Shown here one piece after another: positions 33,115 through 41,541 of a DNA stretch of 64,000 nt. Both the position numbers and the translations under genes were made by a program. Position 1 is the stretch's first letter. Each line of letters begins with the position of its first letter. The notes under the pieces are model-generated. The model was given only the letters and a program-made list of their open reading frames with translations, had not been told where the DNA came from and did not search any database. The DNA is taken from contig JBHJMN010000007.1 in assembly GCA_042219835.1 (NCBI GenBank), positions 1-64,000 of the forward strand. The letters run 5' to 3'. The stretch comes from Paenibacillus_G elgii_A. GTDB taxonomy: Bacteria > Bacillota > Bacilli > Paenibacillales > NBRC-103111.

Positions 33115-34329
33115 ATGACACCGCAACAGGTCGTCCTCCGTTTGGGGGAATTGACGCTTAAAGGACGCAACCGCCACCGGTTCGAGCAAGCGGTTTTACA
33201 GCAGCTGAAACGGGTATTGCGTCCTTGGGGAGCCATCAAGTATGAAAAAGAATTCGGGCGGATCACGCTGCATTTGAACGGTACGCCTTACGAAACGGTA
33301 CGCGAGCCGCTCAAGACGGTATTCGGCATAGTGTCGTTCAGTCCCGTGCTTACAACTGAATTGGAGCTGGAGCGCGTGCAGGAAACGGCGCTCATGGCGA
33401 TGCGGGCCATGGACCCGCAGCCGCGAACGTTCAAGGTTAGCGTGCGACGCGTGAACAAAAGCTTTCCGCACGATTCGCAAGAAATGAACCGGCTTGTCGG
33501 AGGCTATGTCTTAAGGGCGATGCCCGACCTGAAAGTGGACGTGCACCGGCCGGAAGCGGAGCTGAAAGTCGAGCTTCGCGAACGTCAAGTACTTGTATAC
33601 AGCCAAGTAGACCCGGGGGCCGGCGGGTTCCCGCTCGGCACGAACGGCAAAGCGGTGCTTATGCTGTCCGGGGGCATCGACAGTCCGGTAGCGGGGTATT
33701 TGGCCATGCGCCAAGGGCTGGCCGTGGAAGCCGTTCATTTTCACAGCTATCCTTATACCAGCGAAAGATCGCAAGAGAAAGTGAAGGAGCTGGTCCGGAA
33801 GCTGGCCGTTTATGCGGGGCCGATCAAGCTGCACATGGTGCCGTTCACCAGCGTGCAGACCAAGATTCACGAAGCGTACCGGGAAAATCTGCTGATCACG
33901 CTGCTGCGCAGAGCCATGATGCGAATCGCAGAGAAACTGGCCGAGGCGAACGGGGCGGGCGCCATCGTGACCGGGGAAAGCTTGGGACAAGTGGCCAGCC
34001 AAACGCTGGCGAGCATGAATGCCATCGGCCGGGCGGTACGCCTTCCGTTGATCCGTCCGCTCGTTTGTATGGAAAAGCTGGAAATTATCCGCCTCGCCGA
34101 GGCGATCGATTCATACGAAGTGTCCATATTGCCTTATGAGGATTGCTGCACGTTGTTTTTGCCGCCAAGTCCGAGCACAAACCCGAACTTGAAGGTCATC
34201 GAAAGCATCGAAGAGGGAATGCTCTGGCTGCAGGAAGAAATGGATGAAGCGGTGCGTAATACGGAAACCCTATGGATAGATACGGACCGTCGGACGGAAC
34301 AAGAAGATCGATTCTCCTCTTTTTTCTAA
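33115..34329 (+). CDS. thiI: tRNA 4-thiouridine synthase ThiI
   Basis: The 404-residue enzyme adenylates U8 of tRNA and transfers sulfur from the adjacent desulfurase. It has an N-terminal ferredoxin-like and THUMP region (to about residue 165) and the PP-loop MLSGGIDSPVAGYL near 183. It lacks the C-terminal rhodanese domain found in E. coli, which is usual for Bacillales ThiI with a dedicated desulfurase. Confidence 0.95.
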   Translation: MTPQQVVLRLGELTLKGRNRHRFEQAVLQQLKRVLRPWGAIKYEKEFGRITLHLNGTPYETVREPLKTVFGIVSFSPVLTTELELERVQETALMAMRAMDPQPRTFKVSVRRVNKSFPHDSQEMNRLVGGYVLRAMPDLKVDVHRPEAELKVELRERQVLVYSQVDPGAGGFPLGTNGKAVLMLSGGIDSPVAGYLAMRQGLAVEAVHFHSYPYTSERSQEKVKELVRKLAVYAGPIKLHMVPFTSVQTKIHEAYRENLLITLLRRAMMRIAEKLAEANGAGAIVTGESLGQVASQTLASMNAIGRAVRLPLIRPLVCMEKLEIIRLAEAIDSYEVSILPYEDCCTLFLPPSPSTNPNLKVIESIEEGMLWLQEEMDEAVRNTETLWIDTDRRTEQEDRFSSFF

Positions 34330-34392
34330 GATATCCTATGCCATCGTTCGCCGGACTCCAGATCGAATTGAATGAGATGGAGGGTAACGACC

Positions 34393-35061
34393 ATGCTGGA
34401 TTGGTTCATTTTGTTTCTCCAAATTATGCTGATCAATATCGTGCTGAGCGGCGACAATGCCGTCGTCATTGCTTTGGCGAGTAAAAATTTGCCTTTGCAT
34501 CAGCGAAAGCAGGCGATTTGGTGGGGCGCCTTCGGGGCGATCGCCCTGCGGGTCGTGCTGACCGTCATTGCCGTCTATATCTTGAAGGTGCCGTTCATTC
34601 AAGCGCTCGGCTCGGTGCTGCTGCTGTGGATTGCCATCAAGCTGCTGATCGATGAGGAGGATCATTCCAATGTGAAGCAGGCGGCTACTCTCGGCAAAGC
34701 GGTCCGCACGATTATTTTGGCCGACTTCGTCATGAGCCTCGACAACGTATTGGCCATCGCAGCCAAAGCGAAGGGGGAGGTTGGCGTGATCATTCTCGGG
34801 ATCGGGCTTAGCATTCCGATTATCGTTTGGGGAAGCACCTTGGTTGTCAATTTGCTGAAGCGATACCCCATTTTCGTTTATTTGGGAGCGGGCATTCTTG
34901 GCTATACCGCAGGGGAGATGTTTATCGCCGACGAGGAACTGGCGACCCGACTGCTCGGGGATATTTCGCATTATGTGCTGCCGATCGTCACGACCTTGAT
35001 CGTACTTGCGTCCGGCGTGCTTAAGAAATGGGTGTTCCGGCCGCGGCAGCGGCATACCTAG
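34393..35061 (+). CDS. TerC family integral membrane protein
   Basis: The 222-residue protein has about seven membrane helices with the paired family motifs NIVLSGDNAVVIALA and FVMSLDNVLAIAA, whose Asp/Asn residues are thought to bind metal. TerC proteins of Bacillales export manganese and help load secreted metalloenzymes. I chose ATG 34393 behind GGAGGG; ATG 34372 is in frame but has no good RBS. No yybP-ykoY riboswitch was recognised upstream. Confidence 0.9.
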   Translation: MLDWFILFLQIMLINIVLSGDNAVVIALASKNLPLHQRKQAIWWGAFGAIALRVVLTVIAVYILKVPFIQALGSVLLLWIAIKLLIDEEDHSNVKQAATLGKAVRTIILADFVMSLDNVLAIAAKAKGEVGVIILGIGLSIPIIVWGSTLVVNLLKRYPIFVYLGAGILGYTAGEMFIADEELATRLLGDISHYVLPIVTTLIVLASGVLKKWVFRPRQRHT

Positions 35062-35129
35062 ACGGCTGGCAGGCTATCGGAACGCCGCTTTTCAGCCAGA
35101 AAAAGGCATTGTAAATCATCGGTTAATCC

Positions 35130-35149
35130 CGCAAGCTATCTTGCGTTTT
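35130..35149 (+). terminator. Short hairpin after TerC gene
   Basis: CGCAAG-CTAT-CTTGCG followed by TTTT. The T run overlaps the -35 region of the typA promoter. Confidence 0.5.
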
Positions 35150-35169
35150 GCGGCATCTGCACGTATAAT
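35141..35169 (+). promoter_or_regulatory. Promoter for typA
   Basis: A perfect TATAAT (35164-35169) lies 17 bases after a poor -35 box (TTGCGT, 35141-35146). Confidence 0.55.
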
Positions 35170-35183
35170 AAAGTGTGAATTGT

Positions 35184-35214
35184 AGCGTCGGCGCTTACGT
35201 CCGACGCTTCTTTT
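35184..35214 (+). promoter_or_regulatory. Terminator-like hairpin in the typA leader
   Basis: AGCGTCGG, a 9-base loop and CCGACGCT (35184-35208) are followed by TCTTTT. It begins about 8 bases after the expected start of transcription, so it may attenuate or protect the typA mRNA. Confidence 0.5.
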
Positions 35215-35285
35215 GTGAACGGCTGCGCTCTGGAAACAAGGAGCACGACATCGAGCCAAATTCAAAGAGAGGATTTTGAGACTAC

Positions 35286-37127
35286 ATGCATTCGAGAGAC
35301 AAAATTCGTAATATCGCCATCATCGCCCACGTCGACCACGGCAAAACAACGCTGGTGGATAAGCTGCTTCAGCAATCGGGAACGTTCCGGGAGAACGAGG
35401 CGGTGCAGGAACGCGCCATGGACTCGAACGATATCGAACGGGAACGCGGCATTACCATTTTGGCGAAAAATACGGCCATCCAATACAAAGACTTCTTGAT
35501 CAACATCGTCGATACTCCGGGCCACGCCGACTTCGGCGGCGAAGTGGAACGGATTATGAAAATGGTCGACGGCGTACTGCTTGTCGTCGACGCCTTCGAA
35601 GGAACGATGCCGCAGACGAAATTCGTGCTGCGCAAAGCGCTGGAACAGCATTTGACGCCGATCGTCGTCGTCAATAAAATCGACCGTCCGAACGCCAGAC
35701 CGGCCGAAGTGGTCGATGAAGTGCTCGATCTGTTCATCGAGCTGGGAGCGGACGACAATCAGCTTGACTTCCCGGTCGTTTACGCATCGGGTCTTATGGG
35801 AATGTCCAGTCTGAACCCGGAAAAGCTGGGCGAAAACATGCAGGACCTCTACGATACGATCGTCAGCCATATCCCGGCGCCGACCGAGAAGGTCGACGAG
35901 CCTCTGCAGTTTCTGGTTACGCTCATGGATTATAACGAATATTTGGGCCGGATCGCCATCGGCCGCGTAAACCGCGGAGTGGTGCGTCAAGGTCAGCCGA
36001 TTGCGGTCATCAACCGCGAAGGGCAAGTGAAGCAGGCGCGCGTCGAGAAGCTTTTCGGTTTCCAAGGCTTGAAGCGCATCGAGATCGAAGAGGCAGGCGC
36101 GGGCGACATCATCGCGATCTCCGGGATCAAGGACATCAACATCGGGGAAACGCTGGCCGATCCGGCGAACCCTGAAGCGCTGCCGGTGCTCAAGATCGAC
36201 GAGCCGACGCTCCAGATGACGTTCCTCGTCAATAACAGCCCGTTTGCGGGCCGCGAAGGAAAATGGGTAACAAGCCGCAAGCTGCGCGAGCGTCTGTTCA
36301 AAGAGCTGGAGACTGACGTCAGCCTTCGTGTCGACGAAACGGACAGCCCCGACGCGTTTATCGTATCCGGCCGCGGCGAACTGCATCTCGGCATTTTGAT
36401 CGAAAATATGCGCCGCGAAGGATTCGAGCTGCAGGTATCGAAGCCGGAAGTCATCATCCGCGTGATCGACGGCCAAAAAATGGAGCCGATCGAGCGACTG
36501 ATTATCGATGTGCCGGAAGACAGCATGGGCTCCGTTATGGAAAGCCTTGGTACGCGCAAGGCCGAGATGGTCAACATGATCAACAACGGTTCCGGCAGCG
36601 TTCGCTTGGAGTTCCTCATTCCGGCCCGCGGCTTGATCGGATACCGGACCTACTTCTTGACGCTGACCCGCGGCTACGGGGTCATGAACCACGCCTTCGA
36701 CAGCTACGGTCCATATGCAGGCAGCGGCGTCGGCGGACGTCACGAAGGGGTGCTGATTTCCAGCGAAACTGGCAATTCCACGTTCTACGGCATGCTGTCG
36801 GTTGAAGACCGCGGCACTTTGTTCGTCGAGCCGGGCACGGAAGTTTATGAAGGCATGATCGTCGGCGAACACAATCGCGATAACGACATCATCGTCAATA
36901 TTTGCAAGGAAAAGCAGCTGACGAACGTCCGTTCGGCAACGAAGGAAGATACGGTCAAAATGAAAACGCCGCGTCTCTATTCGCTGGAGCAGGCGCTTGA
37001 ATATTTGAACGACGACGAATACTGCGAAATTACGCCGAAATCAATTCGCCTCCGAAAAAAAATATTGAACAAAGGCGAGCGCGAACGTTTCGAAAAGCAG
37101 CGTAAAATGGCGGAAGCCAACGCTTAA
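35286..37127 (+). CDS. typA: Ribosome-associated GTPase TypA/BipA
   Basis: The 613-residue translation-factor GTPase has G1 AHVDHGKTTL, G3 DTPGHADFGGE and G4 NKIDRPNARP motifs, then beta-barrel, EF-G-like III and V domains and the BipA-specific C-terminal domain. It assists ribosome assembly, especially in cold or stress. Position next to a YlaH-like gene matches ylaG-ylaH of B. subtilis. The start ATG 35286 has AGAGAGGA upstream. Confidence 0.97.
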   Translation: MHSRDKIRNIAIIAHVDHGKTTLVDKLLQQSGTFRENEAVQERAMDSNDIERERGITILAKNTAIQYKDFLINIVDTPGHADFGGEVERIMKMVDGVLLVVDAFEGTMPQTKFVLRKALEQHLTPIVVVNKIDRPNARPAEVVDEVLDLFIELGADDNQLDFPVVYASGLMGMSSLNPEKLGENMQDLYDTIVSHIPAPTEKVDEPLQFLVTLMDYNEYLGRIAIGRVNRGVVRQGQPIAVINREGQVKQARVEKLFGFQGLKRIEIEEAGAGDIIAISGIKDINIGETLADPANPEALPVLKIDEPTLQMTFLVNNSPFAGREGKWVTSRKLRERLFKELETDVSLRVDETDSPDAFIVSGRGELHLGILIENMRREGFELQVSKPEVIIRVIDGQKMEPIERLIIDVPEDSMGSVMESLGTRKAEMVNMINNGSGSVRLEFLIPARGLIGYRTYFLTLTRGYGVMNHAFDSYGPYAGSGVGGRHEGVLISSETGNSTFYGMLSVEDRGTLFVEPGTEVYEGMIVGEHNRDNDIIVNICKEKQLTNVRSATKEDTVKMKTPRLYSLEQALEYLNDDEYCEITPKSIRLRKKILNKGERERFEKQRKMAEANA

Positions 37128-37150
37128 TTCAACTCAATAACCAAGACGCG

Positions 37151-37181
37151 GGAAAGCTCTGAGCAATCGGAGCTTTCTTTG
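37151..37181 (+). terminator. Intrinsic terminator after typA
   Basis: GAAAGCTC, a loop of 10 bases, GAGCTTTC and TTT. Confidence 0.75.
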
Positions 37182-37205
37182 CAAGTCTACATAAGGAGGA
37201 TTCCG

Positions 37206-37478
37206 ATGCTCGAATGGCTGAGGGCGCATCCGTTTGTGACGTGGATCATCATCTTCGTGCTGATTACTTACGTGTACAATAAAGTGTTCAAGACGCGGAA
37301 GCTGCCGATTCTGAAAGACGCTATCATTTACCTGATGCTGGCTCTCGGATCGGGGCTGCTGCTGTTCTTTCAACTGGCGGGGCTGCCGATCGTGCTCAGC
37401 CTGACCGTCGCGGTCGTTTTGATGCTCATGGTGCGGATTCGCTACTACGTTCAGGACCGGGAAAACCGCAAATCGTAA
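37206..37478 (+). CDS. ylaH: YlaH-like membrane protein
   Basis: The 90-residue protein has three hydrophobic segments (about 11-27, 38-57 and 59-77) and a basic C-terminus (QDRENRKS). It matches the YlaH family in size, topology and the position after typA. ATG 37206 has AAGGAGGA 6 bases upstream. Function unknown. Confidence 0.8.
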   Translation: MLEWLRAHPFVTWIIIFVLITYVYNKVFKTRKLPILKDAIIYLMLALGSGLLLFFQLAGLPIVLSLTVAVVLMLMVRIRYYVQDRENRKS

Positions 37479-37507
37479 GGGCTTGGCCCGATGGAGGTGC
37501 TTGGCTG

Positions 37508-37972
37508 ATGTCGGACTTCTGGCTAGTCCCCTTATCGTGGGACAGGGAAACGGCTCTGCTTGGCGGAGAAAGGCTTCCGCTTGAGCCTGAGGACCTCAGG
37601 ATACGTTTTCTGGAAGCGATGGGACGAATTCACCCGCGGCTGCTAATGATGTTCAAAGCGCATTTGCTGCCGGAGGACGAGTCGGGAGAGGTCTGCGGTA
37701 CGGAGGAGCTCCCGTTTGCACTCGCGCAATCCGGCGATATTCGATTGTCCGCCGCAGTTGAGCCTTCGGAGACCACGGCTGTTGCGGATACGCCGCCGAC
37801 CTGGCGGCTGTCCCATTGTGCCGAAGCGTATTTGAACCGGATGCTGACGGCACGGGAAGCAGCGGCGCTGCTCCGGCAAGCCGAAGCCGAACCGGAGACG
37901 GAACGATGGCTAAATGCGATGCGGACATGGACGGCAGACGGCCGTCAAGTGATTTTGCTGAGAGAGGACTGA
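37508..37972 (+). CDS. Hypothetical protein, 154 aa
   Basis: I recognise no family. The protein is soluble and acidic with a Trp-rich start (MSDFWLVPLSWDRE) and an Ala/Glu-rich helical C-terminal half. It has good upstream signals (GGAGGTGCTTGGCTG before ATG 37508) and codon use like its neighbours, so it is probably real. It is followed after 6 bases by another orphan gene, and the two likely share a transcript with ylaH. Confidence 0.65.
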   Translation: MSDFWLVPLSWDRETALLGGERLPLEPEDLRIRFLEAMGRIHPRLLMMFKAHLLPEDESGEVCGTEELPFALAQSGDIRLSAAVEPSETTAVADTPPTWRLSHCAEAYLNRMLTAREAAALLRQAEAEPETERWLNAMRTWTADGRQVILLRED

Positions 37973-37978
37973 GAGCTT

Positions 37979-38254
37979 GTGAATTTACAGGATGCGGTAT
38001 TCAATTGGCTGCAGATCAGCATTGTGGCGGAGGCCCGGCCGGACGACCTGGCAGCATCGGAAACGAGAGATTTTTTTGAAACGATCCTGAGGGAGGACCA
38101 TCATCTCGAGCAGTTCGTCCGTACGGCCGACGAAGAGACCTATACCGTGGATTACGAAGAGGCCGGAGGCGCCCGTCATACGAAAAGGTTTGAACGCGAG
38201 CTCGCTGAACAGCTTTTAACGGACATTAACTCCAATCCGAAATACAATGATTGA
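37979..38254 (+). CDS. Hypothetical protein, 91 aa
   Basis: The product is a small acidic protein, starting at GTG 37979 (AGAGAGG upstream), with helical segments (FNWLQISIVAEARPDD, FERELAEQLL) around a short beta-like region (TYTVDYEEAGG). No family was recognised. It is tightly coupled to the upstream orphan, which suggests a joint role. Confidence 0.6.
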   Translation: MNLQDAVFNWLQISIVAEARPDDLAASETRDFFETILREDHHLEQFVRTADEETYTVDYEEAGGARHTKRFERELAEQLLTDINSNPKYND

Positions 38255-38309
38255 CATATATCCCTAGACGGCGAGATACAATAAAATATCATGTCCGAAG
38301 GGAGTGTCC

Positions 38310-38330
38310 ATGATAACTGCTGGTAGCTGA
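38310..38330 (+). other. Possible six-residue leader peptide
   Basis: GAAGGGAG followed by ATG and five codons then TGA (MITAGS). It overlaps a second tiny frame from ATG 38291. No translation evidence is available; it lies before the promoter of the next gene, so any link would need an upstream transcript. Confidence 0.15.
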
Positions 38331-38352
38331 TACCTAACCCGTATGCTATAAT
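38324..38352 (+). promoter_or_regulatory. Extended -10 promoter for the flavin-binding protein gene
   Basis: TGCTATAAT (38344-38352) is an extended -10 element; the -35 (TAGCTG at 38324) is poor, as expected for this type. Confidence 0.55.
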
Positions 38353-38394
38353 GGTCTTAGAATTCAGAGACAAACCTTTACAGGAGGGGGACCT

Positions 38395-38847
38395 ATGGCC
38401 GAAACGATCACAGCCTTGTCTGAACAGCTCTTTGATCTGCTCCAAAAGGATTCGTTCGCTCTCTTGAGCACGATCGATCATGAAACCGGTTCGCCTGCGA
38501 CAAGCGCTATTTCGTGGGTATTCGCTAAAGACCGGACGACGGTACGTTTTGCCGTCGACCAGCGTTCGCGTATTTTGACGAACATCAAGCAGCATGCGCA
38601 TGTGAATTTGACGGTGATCGGCGCCGGCTCCGTCTTCGCGGTTTACGGAAGCGCGCGTCAGGTTGCCGAAGCTCTTGACGGGGTTCCGTTCAAGCTGGCT
38701 TGCTATGATATTGACATTGCTTCGGTGCGCGATGCGATGTTCTACGGAGCGCGCATTTCCGTTGCGCCTGAATATGAAAAAACGTACGACAAGCGTGCCG
38801 CTGAGAAGCTGGATACGCAAGTGTTCGACGCGATGCAAAAAGCCTAA
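38395..38847 (+). CDS. Pyridoxamine 5'-phosphate oxidase-like flavin-binding protein
   Basis: The 150-residue protein has the split-barrel FMN-binding fold: FALLSTIDHETGSPATSAISW near the N-terminus, then TVRFAVDQRSRILTNIKQHAHVNLTVIG. Such small proteins bind FMN or F420 or detoxify haem-like ligands; substrate is unknown. ATG 38395 has AGGAGGGGG upstream. A terminator overlaps its last codons. Confidence 0.85.
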   Translation: MAETITALSEQLFDLLQKDSFALLSTIDHETGSPATSAISWVFAKDRTTVRFAVDQRSRILTNIKQHAHVNLTVIGAGSVFAVYGSARQVAEALDGVPFKLACYDIDIASVRDAMFYGARISVAPEYEKTYDKRAAEKLDTQVFDAMQKA

Positions 38848-38875
38848 GACCGTTTGCTGTCCTAGGCTTTTTTTC
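38837..38875. terminator. Bidirectional terminator
   Basis: AAAAAGCCTA (38837-38846) pairs with TAGGCTTTTT, overlapping the stop codon of the flavin protein gene; T runs on both strands. Confidence 0.85.
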
Positions 38876-38918
38876 CACCTCAAAAGACCGTTACAGATCG
38901 CTGCCTGGAACTTACAGA

Positions 38919-39446
38919 TTACCTTTGTGAAGGCGGTTGTGATTGCAGCGGATTCACGTCACGCGGAAGCTGCGGAACGATTCGGCCGATAATGGCCGCC
39001 ATTTCCTCGGCGAAGCCGTTGATCGGTCTGCCGTTCATCGCTTGCTGCCTGATGTTCCACAAGCGCTGATTTAAATCCATATCCGCGGTTACAAGCGCAT
39101 CCACGCCGTACGGATCTTTTTTGAGCGCCTCCGCGACAGACAGCTTGATCGTTCCGACTTTTGCACGATCCATTGCAGCCGGGACGTTGATTCCAACGAC
39201 GGCCGTATTGCCGAAAACGACGCAATTGGCGCTCTCCACATTCGGCACGCTGACGGCGATTTGCTCCAGCCTGTTGGCCACGGCACGGGGGTCCTGAATT
39301 TCTTTTTTCTGCGGTGCCGTTTGCTTTACTTGTACTTGCCGGTTCGAATCGGCGCTCTGCGGGGGGGCAGCTCCATTCTTTGGTGCTTGGTTACATCCTG
39401 ACACGACAGCGGACAACATCAAGAGGGTCGCGACAAACATTTTCAT
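38919..39446 (-). CDS. ylaJ: YhcN/YlaJ family sporulation lipoprotein
   Basis: The 175-residue protein has a lipoprotein signal (MKMFVATLLMLSAVVSGC, Cys18) and the YhcN/YlaJ domain: DPRAVANRLEQIAVSVPNVE, VFGNTAVVGI and DLNQRLWNIRQQ. Members are found in spore membranes or cortex. The start is ATG 39446; TTG 39452 is too close to the AAAGGA sequence. It is divergent from the PIN-PhoH gene, while in B. subtilis ylaJ and ylaK are co-directional. Confidence 0.85.
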   Translation of the reverse strand: MKMFVATLLMLSAVVSGCNQAPKNGAAPPQSADSNRQVQVKQTAPQKKEIQDPRAVANRLEQIAVSVPNVESANCVVFGNTAVVGINVPAAMDRAKVGTIKLSVAEALKKDPYGVDALVTADMDLNQRLWNIRQQAMNGRPINGFAEEMAAIIGRIVPQLPRDVNPLQSQPPSQR

Positions 39447-39486
39447 CAGCAATCGTCCTTTCTTTTCGTCATCGGCTTTGGCTAGT

Positions 39487-39515
39487 TTGTCCTGGCGGGA
39501 AAATTCCTATGTATT
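39487..39515 (+). promoter_or_regulatory. Possible promoter for the PIN-PhoH gene
   Basis: TTGTCC (39487-39492), a 17-base spacer and TGTATT (39510-39515); four of six matches in each box. Confidence 0.4.
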
Positions 39516-39552
39516 GAGCCGAACCAAACACCGAACCTGGGAGGGACTCAAG

Positions 39553-40887
39553 ATGAAAAAAATTTATGTGCTGGATACCAATGTGCTGCTGCAGGACCCG
39601 AACGCGATTTACGCTTTTGAAGATAACGATATTATTATTCCGGCGGTCGTCTTGGAGGAAATCGACTCCAAGAAACGCAACGCCGACGAACTGGGGCGCA
39701 ATGCACGCCAAATCTCCCGGATGCTCGACGGGCTCCGCAGCGACGGCCGGCTGTTCGAAGGCATCGGGCTTCCCGGCGGCGGCAGCCTGAAGGTGGAGCT
39801 AAACCATCGGAGCTTCTCGAAGCTGCAGGAAGTGTTCGCCGAAGTGACGAATGACAATCGCATTTTGGCGGTGGCGCTTAATTATTTGCTGGAGGAGAAG
39901 GAGAAATCCGACCCGAAGCCGGTTATTCTGGTCAGCAAGGATATGCTCGTCCGGATCAAAGCCGACGTGCTGGGTATTACGGCACAAGATTATTTGACGG
40001 ACCGCGTCGTTAATGTGGCTGGAGACATTTACACCGGACATTTGACCTTGCTGGTGCACCCTTCGGTCATCGACGAGTTCTACACGTACCGTTATTTAAA
40101 TATCCATTCGCTGCAGCCCGGCTTTACGCTTCATCCGCACGAATTTGTCATTCTGAAAGACGAGATGGGCACCAGCAAGTCGGCGCTGCTTAAAGTGAAT
40201 GCCGACGGGAAGAAGCTGGAGCCGCTTTACCTCAGCAACGATCCGATCTGGGGAATCGCCGCTCGGAACGCCCAGCAGCGGATGGCTCTGGAGCTGCTGC
40301 TTAACGACGATATTCCGCTGGTCACGCTGACGGGCAAAGCAGGCACGGGGAAAACGCTCCTGACACTTGCGGCAGGCTTATTGAAGGTCGAGGACGAAAG
40401 GAAGTATAAGAAGCTCCTGATTGCCCGTCCCGTCGTTCCAATGGGCAAGGATATCGGTTACTTGCCGGGAGAAAAAGAGGAAAAGCTGCGGCCGTGGATG
40501 CAGCCGATCTACGATAATTTGGAGTATTTGTTCGATACGAAAAAGGCGGGCGACATCGATAAAATATTGGCAGGACTCGGCAGTATTCAAGTCGAGGCGC
40601 TGACCTACATCCGCGGGCGGTCCATTCCCGGCCAGTTCATCATCATCGACGAAGCGCAGAACCTGTCCAAGCATGAGGTGAAAACGATCGTTTCCCGCGT
40701 CGGCGAGGGCAGTAAAATCGTTCTGCTAGGCGATCCCGAGCAGATCGATCATCCGTATCTGGACGCCTCAAGCAACGGCCTTACGTACGTTGTAGAGCGC
40801 TTTAAGGAGCAAACGATCAGCGGGCACATTATGCTGGAGCGCGGAGAACGCTCGCATCTGGCGCAGCTTGCCGCCGATTTGCTGTAA
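39553..40887 (+). CDS. ylaK: PIN-domain and PhoH-like ATPase fusion (YlaK type)
   Basis: The 444-residue protein has an N-terminal PIN RNase domain (YVLDTNVLLQDPNAI with the first acidic ligands, NDNRILAVAL further on) and a C-terminal PhoH ATPase with Walker A LTGKAGTGKT, Walker B FIIIDEAQN and GDPEQIDHP. PhoH2 proteins unwind and cut RNA. ATG 39553 has GGGAGGGA upstream. This is the second PhoH paralogue in the window; the first lacks the PIN domain. Confidence 0.94.
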   Translation: MKKIYVLDTNVLLQDPNAIYAFEDNDIIIPAVVLEEIDSKKRNADELGRNARQISRMLDGLRSDGRLFEGIGLPGGGSLKVELNHRSFSKLQEVFAEVTNDNRILAVALNYLLEEKEKSDPKPVILVSKDMLVRIKADVLGITAQDYLTDRVVNVAGDIYTGHLTLLVHPSVIDEFYTYRYLNIHSLQPGFTLHPHEFVILKDEMGTSKSALLKVNADGKKLEPLYLSNDPIWGIAARNAQQRMALELLLNDDIPLVTLTGKAGTGKTLLTLAAGLLKVEDERKYKKLLIARPVVPMGKDIGYLPGEKEEKLRPWMQPIYDNLEYLFDTKKAGDIDKILAGLGSIQVEALTYIRGRSIPGQFIIIDEAQNLSKHEVKTIVSRVGEGSKIVLLGDPEQIDHPYLDASSNGLTYVVERFKEQTISGHIMLERGERSHLAQLAADLL

Positions 40888-40900
40888 GGAGCCTTAATGA

Positions 40901-40952
40901 AAAAACGGTGGTGCAACGATACGAAATCGATCGTTGCACCACCGTTTTTTGT
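40901..40952. terminator. Strong bidirectional terminator
   Basis: A perfect stem of about 20 bp (40901-40920 with 40930-40949) with a 9-base loop and T runs on both strands. It serves the PIN-PhoH gene and the convergent minus-strand genes. Confidence 0.93.
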
Positions 40953-40976
40953 TGAATGAACTACTTCAGTGTGGTT

Positions 40977-41507
40977 TTAGCGTTCCGGTGAATAAACCCA
41001 TTCCACAGCGCCGCCGTAGGCGCGGGCAATGCCTTCCGCAAGCTCGGCCAGCTGCGCTTCGATGGCGAAGGCAGAGCCGCCTCCCGGCTCCGGCCAGGCT
41101 GCAAGCAAATGCTCTCCAAGCTGCGCTTCCGCCTGCTGCGGCTCGAAGGTCCGTCCAAGATCTGCCGCAGCCCGCAGCCGGAATACGGCAACAAGCTCCG
41201 CATACAGGTAAACGTTCTCCAAGCGGCTGACAAAGCCGTAATCGCTGAAGGCCGGATACGCCGCGACCGGTGTCGGAAGCAGCAGCACGCTTAGCTCCTC
41301 GGAAGGAATGGCATACTGCTCCAAAATAGGCCTGAGCCGCTCCATCTCTTCCGGGGACGAAAAAATCATCAGCTCCTTGTCGCGGTCGAACAAGGCGGTT
41401 TTTCCGGCCAACGCTTTAACAATCCGGGCATAATAGCCGGCCCGCTTGTCTTCGGGCAAATCCAGGACCGCCGCATATTTGAGAACAGGTTCCGTCAACG
41501 TCTTCAC
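40977..41507 (-). CDS. Hypothetical protein, 176 aa
   Basis: A soluble Ala/Leu/Glu-rich protein that I cannot place in a family. It includes LYAELVAVFRLRAAADLG and a C-terminal half of helices. The start is taken as GTG 41507; the purine-rich sequence before it (GAAGAAGAGGAGC) is very close, so a start a few codons downstream is possible. It lies 34 bases after the secreted coiled-coil gene on the same strand and probably shares its transcript. Confidence 0.6.
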   Translation of the reverse strand: MKTLTEPVLKYAAVLDLPEDKRAGYYARIVKALAGKTALFDRDKELMIFSSPEEMERLRPILEQYAIPSEELSVLLLPTPVAAYPAFSDYGFVSRLENVYLYAELVAVFRLRAAADLGRTFEPQQAEAQLGEHLLAAWPEPGGGSAFAIEAQLAELAEGIARAYGGAVEWVYSPER

Positions 41508-41541
41508 GCTCCTCTTCTTCCGGGTCGGCTCAGCTTAAAAG

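Noticed and set aside
35262..36872. Minus-strand ORF of 536 codons opposite typA
   Set aside because: It mirrors the highly conserved TypA coding sequence; its composition (many His/Arg/Asp) is typical of a shadow frame.
38251..38282. TTGACA with TACAAT as a second promoter before the flavin-binding gene
   Set aside because: The spacer is 20 bases, too long for good sigma-A activity; the extended -10 promoter at 38344 is better.
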